From positions 13,935,244 to 13,999,243 of the forward strand of contig NC_086356.1 in the NCBI RefSeq assembly GCF_036324505.1: a DNA stretch of 64,000 nt. Direction: 5' to 3'. Positions 51,746 to 63,400 of this stretch are shown here, one piece after another. The stretch's first letter is position 1. Each line of letters begins with the position of its first letter. A program made the position numbers and the translations under genes. The notes beneath the pieces were generated by a model. That model made no database searches, had not been told where the DNA came from, and worked only from the letters and a program-made list of their open reading frames with translations. Origin of the DNA: Eleginops maclovinus. Taxonomy: Eukaryota; Chordata; Actinopteri; Perciformes; Eleginopidae.

Positions 51746-54703
51746 ATGTTATCTCGCAAGCAGAAACGTGTGTGGAGATACGTGGAGGAAGGCAGCGTGC
51801 TGAAGCTTAAGTCGTACCTGCGGAGGCACCGGGACCTGGATGTGAACTTCTCCCAGGGCCGGAGGCAGAGGAGCCCGCTGCACCTCGCCTGCTGCCTGGG
51901 AGACGACGCTGCGCTACGGTTGCTGCTCAGACACGGAGCCGATGTCCTCCAGAAGAACCGTAAAGGAGACACAGTGTTACACGTAGCCGTCAACAGGATT
52001 CTGAAACACGGCAATACAGGTGAGGGAGACTCTGTGAAGTAGCTAGCTGTGATTGACTTATATTATCTATTTAACTGTATACCGCTATACTTAGTGCTTG
52101 TAGCCCCCATACCTTTACTACGTCCTGTTGACATTCATCTATTGTTCTTTATTGTGGGATGTAACTACATAACAAATGTTTTTTTGTCTTTAATAATGTG
52201 ACATGTTATTACTTCTTCTTCTTCTTGTTTTTTCTTATTTAGCTTTACCCCAAATTGCTCCTGTGGGGATTGCCCACAGTATTGAGTGTATGTTGGTGGC
52301 TTTGGGTAAAAGTGTCTATCAAGTGACATTTAATGTAATGAGTACTATTTGTGTTTCTCTCTTATTCTGTTACTGCTATAACACCTGAATTTCCATACGG
52401 GGAATGATAAAGGTCTATCTTATCTTATAACATTTAGTAACATCTAGATGTGGGCCTACTTTAACTTTACTACATTTATTCTGTTTAGAAGTTTCTTTGC
52501 AGACTTAGTGTATTAAACAGCTACTATAGTATGATGTGTTTATAGCTTAAGCTTCAAAGCAGTCTGTTAAATAATAATAATAATAATAATAATGCATCTT
52601 ATTTATACAGGCACCTTTCAAGGGTCTCAAGCTCGCTGTACAAGATACAAAAACACTAAACTAAATACCAGCAGAAAAACAAGACAACACATTCAATATG
52701 AACAGAGGGTGTGTCATCATGAGTAGTGATCAGGGTGGATATGCCATTGTGATGAGAAATGTTTTGAGATGTGATTTGAAAATGCGTGAAGTGACCAGAG
52801 TGTGAACAAGAATGGGGGTTCTGTTAGGTGTGAGGGACGTGCGGAGGCGGTTGATGTTACGTTTGTGGAAATAAACAGAATGAATTACGTTTCTGAAGGA
52901 AAGTGTGCTGTCGAGGATGACACCCAGACTCTCAACCTGAGGGGAAGGTGAGACTGAGGAGTTGTTGGTGGAAATGGAAGAACTGTCAGAAATTCTGAAA
53001 GTGCAGAGGGTCGGCCCTCTCAACAAGGGCTTTACTGTTATGTTGTATTGTGGAGGAAATTCTAATTCCCTAAAGAGAAACGGATAAATGATTTATGGGC
53101 AACGTTTGTCTTTTGTAATACAGAAAGTCAATACAATTGAAATTGATTTCAAATGCAGGAACAGAGGATAAAGAGGTTCTGCACCCCGAGCACAGCTTAC
53201 AGTCCCACTATATTGAAGAAAGAAAACAGTCTAGTAATCCTACCCATAAATTCTGTTAAAAATTATCTAAACACACCATTAGACCCCCATGTCCTCAACC
53301 ATGTGCAAATCCACCCTGTCAAACATAAACTTATGTCTCTGTTAAACACATATAAGACTAAAAATACAATTTAACAAAGTCAAAGTATAAGACATAATAT
53401 ATCTATACATTATTATATGGTATTTTGGCATGACATATATGGTGATTAAGAATGTGAACCTAAATATCTTACGTTTTATTTTTCCGTGCAGCGTATGGTG
53501 ACCTGGTAGTGCCTCTCCAAAAGACTTGTCCAGAAGCTTTAAATACTCCCAACAACGCTGGAGTCACACCTCAAGACTTGCTGAACTGGAGGAAACAAGA
53601 AAAGGTAAATTAGACATTTAGAAACATTTTGTTGTACTGTGTTTTGATAGTTGCTTTTAAGATGTGTAGGTAGGTAACTGTCACAGTGCCAGATGCTCAA
53701 ATAGCTTGTTTTGATTAGCAAGTTATTGTTGCATTATTTTTCCATTAAAATTCAGTTAATTTGACAAAAAATATATGCTCTGTGCGTTTATTTTCATACT
53801 ATACACACATGTTTCTAATTGGTTATAAAGAAAATGTACTTCACCATGTAAAAAAGTGTGTTATCCAATGTCTAAAGAGCACAATGTTTGGTGGATCATA
53901 TTTACATATATTACCTTATATTCTTCAGACTGCTGAAAACATGAGTCGTCCTTCTGAAACAGACCCCCAGAAGGAGTGGATGGAAAAGCTGTTTGGGGAA
54001 TGCGTGGATGAGTTCTATGAAACCTTTGGTGTGTATGACGGTACATTTATGTCATTCTTTAAGGCTGAATTTTATTTGAGCTGTTTTCAGTTGATAATAA
54101 CACTGCTGTTCTTGTTTGATAGCTGATGATTTTCTTCCTGTCGATGACGACGAGGAAGACTTTGGGGACTGGGCTGACCGTATTAGAAGAGATTACTATG
54201 ATAAGAAGCTCGCTGAAACTCAGAGACTGGCATCTCAGTGGAAAAAAGGGAAGAGTAAACAAGAAAAAGAGCAGGAAGCGCAAAGCAACAAGGAGCTGCT
54301 TGAGAAGCTGCAGAGGGAACATGAAGAGTATCTGGCTCGAGCCAAACGTAAGGAGGAAGAGACTAAGCAGGGTAGGAAGCGCAGGTACGATGAAAAGTGC
54401 GCAGCTACTTTCGATGGTGCCTCCTCATCTAAAGACAAAAAGCTGAGCTACAGCGACATCCCCTGGCCGGCTCCACGAGGCACAGTGCAGGATATGCTGG
54501 ATGTGATGCTCCATGGCGTGGACAGGAACGATGTGCCGGCCTTCCGTAAAATGCTCCTGAAGCAGCAAGTGCGATGGCACCCTGACAAGTTTGCTCAGCG
54601 TTGTGAAGCACGTTTAGAGGAAAAGGACAAACAGCGGATCCTGGGTACAGTCACAGCGCTGTCGCAGGAACTCAACAGCCTGGCACAGAGCCTAAAGTCT
54701 TAA
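51746..54703 (+). CDS. nfkbil1: NF-kappa-B inhibitor-like protein 1
   Basis: Nuclear ankyrin-repeat protein of the NFKBIL1 (IkBL) family, linked in mammals to innate immune signalling and alternative splicing. Exons: 51746-52019, 53492-53604, 53929-54040, 54123-54703, phases closing to 359 residues (human, from memory, about 381). The first exon starts [20 protein letters not shown] and holds two ankyrin-type repeats ([30 protein letters not shown]). Exon 2 carries [18 protein letters not shown], which is conserved. The middle is a charged Lys/Glu coiled-coil-like stretch. The C-terminus contains VRWHPDKF, which resembles the HPD core of J-domains, then a helical end, [15 protein letters not shown]. 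The exon 3 donor is ambiguous: gtacat after 54040 was preferred to gtgtgt after 54028 because both keep phase and the longer form aligns better. A LINE fragment lies in intron 1. An ATTAAA signal at 54852-54857 may end the transcript. Confidence 0.93.
52569..52593. repeat. (AAT)n microsatellite at a LINE 3' end
   Basis: About 8 AAT units directly abutting the 3' end of the minus-strand LINE fragment. Confidence 0.85.
52594..53035 (-). mobile_element. LINE 3' fragment with RT C-terminal coding remnant
   Basis: On the minus strand an open stretch of 98 codons contains [14 protein letters not shown] and [15 protein letters not shown], the hallmark end of L2-like LINE ORF2, then LVTSR joined to FKSHLKTFL by an internal deletion. 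It ends in a tttcaagggtctcaagctcg type tail and (AAT)n. It lies antisense in nfkbil1 intron 1 and is not a host gene. Confidence 0.8.
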
Positions 54704-54737
54704 AATGTTAGATTTATATAATAAGCTGGGGGGGGGG

Positions 54738-54848
54738 GTGAGTGTGTTTTCTAACTTCACTTTCTGCTTTTGTCCTCCTCCCACTCTGTTTACATCTCAG
54801 GTGAAACGCTTCCCTAACCTCGCCAGCTTGTGCTCTTGTCACGTACGT
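54738..54848 (+). repeat. 111-bp exact duplicate, copy 1 (nfkbil1 3' side)
   Basis: Base-for-base identical, by reading, to 58924-59034. It begins at gtgagtgtgttttctaac after a G run and ends at cacgtacgt. It contains a donor (gtgagt), a branch-point-like ttctaac, a pyrimidine tract and an acceptor (catctcag, ending 54800), followed by 42 bases and another donor-like gtacgt. Confidence 0.95.
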
Positions 54849-55903
54849 TGCATTAAAGTGTCAACAGGCCATTTTCTCCCTTCCCCCTACCACTGTTTTG
54901 TGGTATTTTTTATTTTTGGCAACGCTGTTGCAAAAACTTTCTATTGTCCTCAGAGGCTCAAGTTTTAACAGTTGGGAAAGTATTAACACATGGATCCAGT
55001 TTCCTGAACAACTGAACCAAATTTGACCATTAGGAGTTGCCTTTGATAAAGCAGCCACCCATGACTTGCCTCGTCTCTTCTGATGTGATGATCCTAGAGG
55101 GATTTCAATTCCATTGTCATATTGCCTACCTCTGATAACACACTGTTTAACAATGTGTTAGTCCTCAAGCCTTCCTCTAGTTAACTTCATACAGATATAC
55201 AGAACCATCATATAAATGTTGCCTGGTGGAAAAACACAAATCAGAGGGCACTTATTATCATTTATGCAAGTTAAGGAGAAGATTTCCGATGGCTTCACAA
55301 ATCTGGAGGCTCTCCAATACAATCCTAAACTGATCAAGGGCCAATTGGACTAAGGGACTTACTCGGGCACAAACCAATGGTTATAATTATGCTCAGTTTT
55401 TACCAGTCTGGAGATCGAACTGGCAACCTTCTGATTGTAAGATGTGCTCTTTAACATTTAGCTGACATTTTCCTCAAACATAACGGTGAACCTCCTGGAT
55501 TAAATCAGATGAGATGCTCCACTTGATGGAATACTGATGCCTGATTTAAATGAAATAACATGTGCAACATCCAGATTTCTCTGATCCTGGGTAACATTTG
55601 TGTTGAGTCATGTGGGTTTAAAGTGTGTAACTATATGTAATCAGAGTCTCATCAACAAAAACATGATTTCATTACTTTATTTTATTATTTATTACATGGT
55701 CAAATGTGTTTTATTAACACCAAATAAACAAATAATCATGAAACACCTTAAATAAAGGATTTCACACGAAAAGAAGTGCAGATGGTCGGCCCTCTTTCCG
55801 TGACGGAACAGAAAAAGAAGATGCGCTGGTTGCCAGGTTTGCGAGATAACCCCTTTTTAAAAACGTTCCATTTACGAGACAAAGGAATTAACTAAATTGT
55901 TAC

Positions 55904-56062
55904 ATATTACATAACTGAGTTACTGGAGTGCATTTTTGGAGAAGAAAAGTCAAAGTAGAAGTGAACCATTGTAACCCCTGTTGTATAAACCCACAAACAG
56001 AGGCACATAGATGACTCTTTGCATGACATCCAGGTGGCATTTTGAAAGGATGCCCAGAAACC
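55904..56062. repeat. Unclassified dispersed repeat, copy B
   Basis: Same order and strand as copy A at 50741-50896, with scattered substitutions and small indels (a tacaca-type insertion and loss of a few bases), so it is an older pair than the 111-bp duplicate. Confidence 0.8.
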
Positions 56063-57066
56063 TAAATATGACAGTAGACCTATATTTATATACAAAATTG
56101 AAGGTATCATAATTGCAAAAGTGGTAGCTATTCATTTCCATATATGTTTTCTTCAGACATAAAACATTACAATGATACAAAAGTTATGATTAATAAAACT
56201 AAATGTTATATATTGTTCATATTTGTCGACTACAGTCCTCTCGTCCCACAAAGCCTGTCGTGCAGGCTTTAAATGTTTTAGTAAGCTGCATTTTATTAAG
56301 CAAATATGATTTAGTAGAGCAAATAAACGCTGTTGATACAGCAGTGTGTGCAATACCTGCAGGTTTAATGTCAACACAGGGCAAAAGTAAGTCAAATAAC
56401 ATTTATACAAATGAATGTTTTACTTCTACATCAAACTTGTTTTGCTAGTCGTAATCCCACAATTCAAGAAGCAACGATTATTTCAGAGGATGCATCCCTA
56501 TCTGGCAACCCAGCGACGCAATCTGTGTCAAATTGCCGGGCGACGTAGTGGGAATAAAGGCCGGAGCCTATTTCTGACTGGCTTCTTTTAATAACGCGCG
56601 ATGCTGCCTTCAGCCCGGTTTGTCTTCATGGCGGGTTAAAGATTCATCCTTCAGTTTGCCTGTTGCTCGTTTCCGTGCAACCAGCGTTGCGTCGTCGCCG
56701 TATGTTTGCGCCGGAAGAATGACAGGTGTTGGAGGTAAAACGCTTTCGGGATGACGCCTTTCTCTTCGAGCCTGTGCATTAGGGAGGTTTCTGTCTTTGT
56801 TTTCATATTGTTTATTAAATAGACACCAGGCGATGGTAAAACTGTCTCCATACTCGGAATGAGAAGAACAGCCTTGTCTGAAATGTGTCTTTATTATTAG
56901 ACGACAATTAATCCTCGAGGGGGATGTTAATTGATTAAATGCACGCGCCGACTCGTTAAATGTTGTGATGTCCTATTTTGGCCGCCGGTAAAAGGCTCGG
57001 TGTGCAGCTTCATTAGGCTACAGACAGATTATAAAGCGGCGCAGCAGATCTGTGTGGCAGATAAAG

Positions 57067-57340
57067 ATGGTGTTTCGGAGTGAGGAGATGTGTCTGGCGC
57101 AACTGTTCCTGCAGTCCGGCTCTGAATATGACTGCATCAGTGAGCTGGGGGAGCTGGGGCTGGTCGAGTTTCGAGATGTAAGTAGAGATCATTAAAAAAA
57201 ACAATTTTAAAGAGATGGTCTTTGTGCTTATTCATATGTATTATCTTGGTAAATGTAATGTAGAATACTGATTCTACCTTACTTCAGTTCTTTCACTCTG
57301 GGTATACGTGGACACATATGTAAGAGGGATGGTCTGTCTG

Positions 57341-57433
<93 letters not shown>

Positions 57434-60400
57434 GACTGACTTTTAATGCAAAATGTCTTTGTTTCTTCCACATTGTACCTAATTGGACTTAACAATACTG
57501 AAATATTGGAATTGAAGTTTTTTTATGAAGGACTGCACATTTCTAAGGAATTTGCCTTGGTGTTATGGTGCATACAATAAACATTAAAAAATAAATAAAG
57601 GCAAAATGCTGCAAGGACATAAAAATACAATAGAAAAAACGTCTACAAAAAATAATTATGATACATAAAACAAATATGTATGAATAACAATAAATAATAT
57701 TCACAATATAAATGTCAGTGTAACACTATGATTGTTTTAGCACCTGCCCTGACTGATGCAGTAACCTGTGATGCTCCTCTGGTTTCAGCTCAACCCGAGT
57801 GTCAGCTCGTTCCAGCGGCGCTTCGTCAGCGAAATCAAGAGATGTGAGGAGATGGAGAGGATTCTGGGTAAGAGAGCGAGCACCTGGGGTGGATCATGTG
57901 GGTGTAGGCTTTAGTGTACACCTCAATGATATATTATCAGGGTTATGTAAGCAAGTCATGGCTGATTTATTAAAACGGTCCCTCTGAGATGTAGCTTTGA
58001 CACTCCTGGAATAATTACCTTGAAACAAACTTATAGCATTTTGTCTTGGACAGGTTACCTTCTGAGGGAGATTCAAAAGACTCGCATCGCTGTTCCAGAT
58101 GAGGATGAGAGCCCGCTCGCTCCTCCGCCCAGACAAGTGCTGGAAATCATGGTAAGTGTTGCTTAAACATCCATAGATTATCCATTTTATCCACTTTCAT
58201 TATGTCTATTTTTGTACATTTACACATTACAGTAGCATCCTGGTTCTGATCCTTCTAGGATAATCTATTTTTATACAACAAAGAGAAACCTGGCTATTCT
58301 TTGTATACAATAACTCATATAAAATAGTGTAAATACAAGTAATTACTCATGCAGAAATGGGCAAAAAATTCAGTTTTCAGCCTTTAATATATGGAGATTT
58401 ACTGCCTTTCTCTTTTTTATATCATATTAAACTACGTTTTTGGGGTTTTGGACTTACAAAACAAGACAATTAAAGAGAAGACATGCTTTGGACTTTGAGA
58501 AACAGAAATGCATATTTCCTTATTTTCAGACATTTCTTAGACCATATGATAATTGTGTCATTAGTTGCAGGTCTAGTCATATATTGTAGGTTACATACAG
58601 GATTTGTCATTTCTTTATTTTTATTAAAATTAAATTAAATCTGCTATTAGTCAATATATCTTTTCTGTTTTCTGTTTTAAATCTGTTGTATTGTGGCGTA
58701 GCTAATGTGTTTTCACGGTTGTTTGTCTTCGCAAGTTAACTAAATGTAGACTTAAGCCGGTGTTCGATGTGTTCTTGGTGTGCAGGAGCAGCTTCAGAGG
58801 CTGGAGATGGAGCTGAGCGAGGTGGCCCGAAACAAAGAGAAGCTGCAGAGGAACCTCCTCGAGCTCACCGAGTACACACACATGCTGAAGATCACACGCA
58901 CCTTCATACACAGCCGCTCCAGAGTGAGTGTGTTTTCTAACTTCACTTTCTGCTTTTGTCCTCCTCCCACTCTGTTTACATCTCAGGTGAAACGCTTCCC
59001 TAACCTCGCCAGCTTGTGCTCTTGTCACGTACGTGTTTCGTTTCCCGTGGTGAAAGAGGCTTAGATTAAAGACACGGTCACAGTATGATGGTTAGAAAAA
59101 TGACTCATCCAGACTGCTGTGATTTAAAAAAAAATCTAAGCACAACGATGGTGTCAATGTGGGACTAATCATCTGCCAACACCACACAGTATAGGGTAGT
59201 GGTGAAATGTAACTAAGTACCTTTAATCAAGTACTATACATTCACATTTTTACTACTTTATAGTAATGCTTTCCTATATCTAATAGGAAATTCCTTTGTT
59301 TTTTATCCTACTACTTTCAGCCTCTGAAAACTGAAGGATAAACTCTTTCTTTGTTGGCTAGTATAATTTTCCTACTAATCTAAATAAAACCCTCTTGGAT
59401 AACCTGGAAAATGCATCAAGTAGAAAACATGGCTGTATTTACAATATATAAAAGGGGTAAAATTAGCACAAGCATAAACATCTACAGAAGTAAAAAAGCA
59501 CATCGATACAGCACCCATATTAATACTTTTACTAAACGTTACTATAGTAAAACACTGTCAGGAGACATTTTAATACAAAACAACTCTTACTTTTGAATTT
59601 CAAGAAATATTTTTGCAGATAATGCTTACATTATTTTTAATTAAAATATGGTTCTTTGTCATGTAGTGGATTATTTTTTTTGTGTGTCAATTAATTTACT
59701 ACAGTACATGATCTTCTTCCACCTCTGGTGTGTGACCCCTGTAGCAGTTATTGTAAACTGTCATGAATGAAACATGTTTCCTTTTATAATTAGCATGAGG
59801 CTCTTGGTCCCCAGTATGAAGAGTTCCCCACCATGGAGACGGACTCGGTGACAGGATGCACCGGTATGCAGAGACTCGGAGCCAAGCTGGGGTAAGCGGC
59901 GCGGCAATTATTGCCATTAACATCCGCACAACACAACACAACATCTTAATGTGTGTTCTTACCAAGAAATGAACCTCTAACCTCTGCTGATCTCTCCTGG
60001 CTGAAGGTTTGTTTCCGGTCTCATCCAGAGGGTGAAGGTGGAGGCCTTCGAGCGCATGCTGTGGAGAGTGTGTAAGGGTTACACCATCCTCAGCTACGCA
60101 GAGGTGGACGAGAACCTCACTGACCTCGACACAGTGAGTTACTTCATGATGCATGAGAGATGTGTATCCTTTATTCTGGGAGGTCAACACAAACGGGGGT
60201 TGCTGTTTTTCTTAGTTATTTAAGTCCCATGAAAACATGTTATCTCTATCAGCTCCTTACTCTGAGCAACATGAACACAATGTCTGGCTTTTGGTTATTT
60301 TGCTTTTCTGTGTTTCTTCTTGCTTTTCCTACTGGTTATGAGTTGGCAGAGCTCAGGCGGAGTTGATTTCGTATTTCCGGGGTTAGGAAGGCTGCTTTTG

Positions 60401-63400
60401 AAATGCAATAGGTTACAGATTACAAGTTACCCTGTTAACATTTTAACAAGTGCACAGAGGTTAGAAATGTTGGAATTTAAATATTATAATAGTTATTGGT
60501 TTATTGGCTTATATTTCTTTTGTAAATCTTATTTAAACAGCATTTTAAAAGAGGGATATGATGGAGCCGGTTCAATTCAGGCTTAATGAAGCAACCAAAA
60601 CTCTTTCAGCAAAGAACCATGGAAAATGTATGAATTTTTATTTGTTTGTGAATTTCAGTAGAAGAAACACCTCTCTTATAAGAATGTTCATATTTGAATG
60701 TATTAAGAAACAGAGAAATTCAAGGTCATTTAGAGCTTTTGGGTTCTTAAATTAAAACTTCATCACCGGGATTTAGGTAGCATATGAAAAACAAAGCATG
60801 CTGGTGGTTGAGATTTAAATCTTACTTAAAATAAAATGTTCTGCAGAAGAGGTTAGGTGTGTTTTTTTTTTGAAGCTGCAATAATAGCTTGCTTGATGGG
60901 TGTTGTTTCAGGGCGAGATCAGCAAAAGTGTTGTGTTCCTCATCTCTTTCTGGGGAGACCAGATTGGACTGAAAGTACAAAAAATCTGCGATTGGTAAGA
61001 ACGCCCTCATCAAATGACTTAATCTTTCAGTATATCTTTGTCTTTTCCTTCAATATAAGCTTGCCTTGTCTCTGTCTTCTCTAGTTATCACTGCCACCTT
61101 TACCCGCACCCTGAGAACGACGAGGAGCGAGCAGATGTGCTGGACAGCTTACGGACACGCATCCAAGACCTGAACAACGTAGGATTAATGAAGACAGAAA
61201 CCTTAAAGACGTGCACACACTCTCAGTGAGATGTAGTAATTGTGGTGTTCCTCCAGGTGCTGCACCGCACTGAAGAGTACCTGAGGCAGGTTCTGCAGAA
61301 GGCCTCGGAGTCGGCCTACAGCTGGGTGGTGCAGGTGAAAAAGATGAAGGCCATTTACCACATCCTGAACCTCTGCAGCTTCGACGTCACCAACAAGTGT
61401 CTGATCGCCGAGGTGTGGTGTCCCGTCAGTGACCTGGCCAACCTGCGGGGGGCGCTGGAAGAAGGAGCGGTGAGGGAAAATAATTGTTAAGGCTGGGTTT
61501 TTGTTTATGGGAACCGAAAACAGCCATTATGCTCAATAGACTTTCGAATGACATATATTTTAAAAATGCCTTCAAGTCAAAATCTCAATTTTGATAGGAT
61601 TTCATAATAGTCGTAACCTGGAGAGCGCAGACCGGCCCAAAAACCTCATGAAACAATACAATACAATACTTATGAACAAAAGTGGGGAAAAAAGCTGTTT
61701 CAAATTATAAAATGTACTTACTTACTAACATTTAATAGAACAGCCTCAATAAACACCATGTATTGAAATATTTAGATTTATCATTACTTTTGCATTTGTT
61801 TCTTATGTTTTTATTGTTTTCTAGCATTATTGTTGGTGGTATCTTCTCCTGGTTTTGTTGGTTAGCATTTCCTGTGTTCGCGGTACATTAAGTGCCAGTA
61901 ATCCCTACTGCTCCCGGCTGCGTTTATGTTAGGATAACATTTCCTAACAAGAATACTTTCTGGTCAAAGAATCACTCAAACCCGTAAATATTTAACATAA
62001 CACAAGAAGCTCCAAACATCATCAACGTGTCTTTTTCTGTGAATATATAACTCAGTTGGCACAGAATTCTCCTTTACATGTCGTTATTTGTTTAACAGAG
62101 GAAAGGTGATGCCACTGTTCCGTCTTTTGTGAATCGCATCCCGAGTACCGACACTCCGCCCACGCTGCTGAGAACCAACAAGTTCACATCCGGCTTTCAG
62201 AGCATCGTGGAGGCCTATGGGGTGGGGGATTATCGCGAGGTAAGCCCAGGTAAGAACTCGCACTTTGCTCATTAAGAACAAACTTTAAAGTGTCTCATTT
62301 TGGAGAGTAAACAAGCATTTTAAAGGCGTTACTCTCATTGGCAGCTCCCTACACCATCATCACATTCCCCTTCCTGTTTGCCGTGATGTTTGGTGACCTT
62401 GGGCACGGGATAGTAATGAGTCTCTTCGCCTTGTGGATGGTGCTGACAGAAAAACAGCAGAAGAAAAAGCGATCCAGCAATGAGGTTGGAATAAGTAATT
62501 CCCCACATCCATAATGCAGACTCTGATGATGGTAATTGAGTTTTGTCTGACAGCTGTGTCTCTGTTGATCTCAGATATGGGAGACGTTCTTCAGCGGACG
62601 TTACATCATCCTGATGATGGGGATCTTCTCCATCTACACCGGGCTGATCTACAACGACTGTTTCTCCAAGTCTCTCAATATATTCGGTTCGGCCTGGAGC
62701 GTCAAGGCCATGTTCACAAATCAGCAGTGGACGTGAGTTAGCAGTCAAATACACAAATTCAAAAACATTCCATCTGTCTGTTAAGTTTAGTTCATTTCTG
62801 AAAATAATAAACACATTACTTTGAAAAAAGGACAAATCAAACGTATATTACCAAACGGTTCAGACTGAAGCCTTAGCTCATTGCACCCACCTTTTTTACA
62901 ATATCTATTAGCTACAATTATCATTTTAAATAAAAGAAAGAAGCCAAATAAAATCTATATTCCTAACGTGAAATCATTTAGTGTTCACCCCAGATTTATA
63001 ATACTATAATATTTATAATGGTTCTTTTTAGATCTATCAAATGTATAACTATAAATAATATCGAGTGTCTTTTGTAATAACCAGTTCTGTTTAAAACTCT
63101 CCTTTTATAGCATCAAAATCATATTTTTAAATGTTATGAATTATTTCCTCAAATATATGAAACTAGAAAAGAAAGACGCATAAGTGATGCATTTAGATTG
63201 AGGATGTCTTTTGTTTTGTGTAATATTGACATTTAACGTGTTTTCCAGCTCAGTTTAGGGTCCATAACGGTGCACAGCGTGTGGTGTTTAATGGGTTTTT
63301 GTATTTGATGCATGTCTTGTTTTACATTGCAGGAATAAAACCCTCCAAACGAATTCTCTGCTCACATTAGACCCTAACGTCAGTGGCGTTTTCACTGGAC

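Larger units (their letters stand above)
54704..57066. other. nfkbil1 3' end, intergenic DNA and atp6v0a2 promoter/5'UTR
   Basis: 54704-54860 is the presumed nfkbil1 3'UTR, including the first copy of the duplicated 111-bp block. The middle is AT-rich with one dispersed repeat (55904-56062) and no gene. From about 56480 to 57066 the sequence is GC-richer with CpGs (cggcgacgtag, aacgcgcgatgc), as expected for a housekeeping promoter and 5'UTR of atp6v0a2. A minimal upstream ORF (ATG GCG GGT TAA) lies near 56628-56639. Confidence 0.5.

Noticed and set aside
52730..53026. 98-codon minus-strand ORF in nfkbil1 intron 1
   Set aside because: It is the C-terminal end of an L2-like LINE ORF2 with an internal deletion.
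58924..59064. Reading through the exon 4 donor of atp6v0a2 to a stop (47-residue tail)
   Set aside because: The canonical join to 59794 restores the conserved family sequence ([16 protein letters not shown]), so read-through would be an intron-retention product at most.
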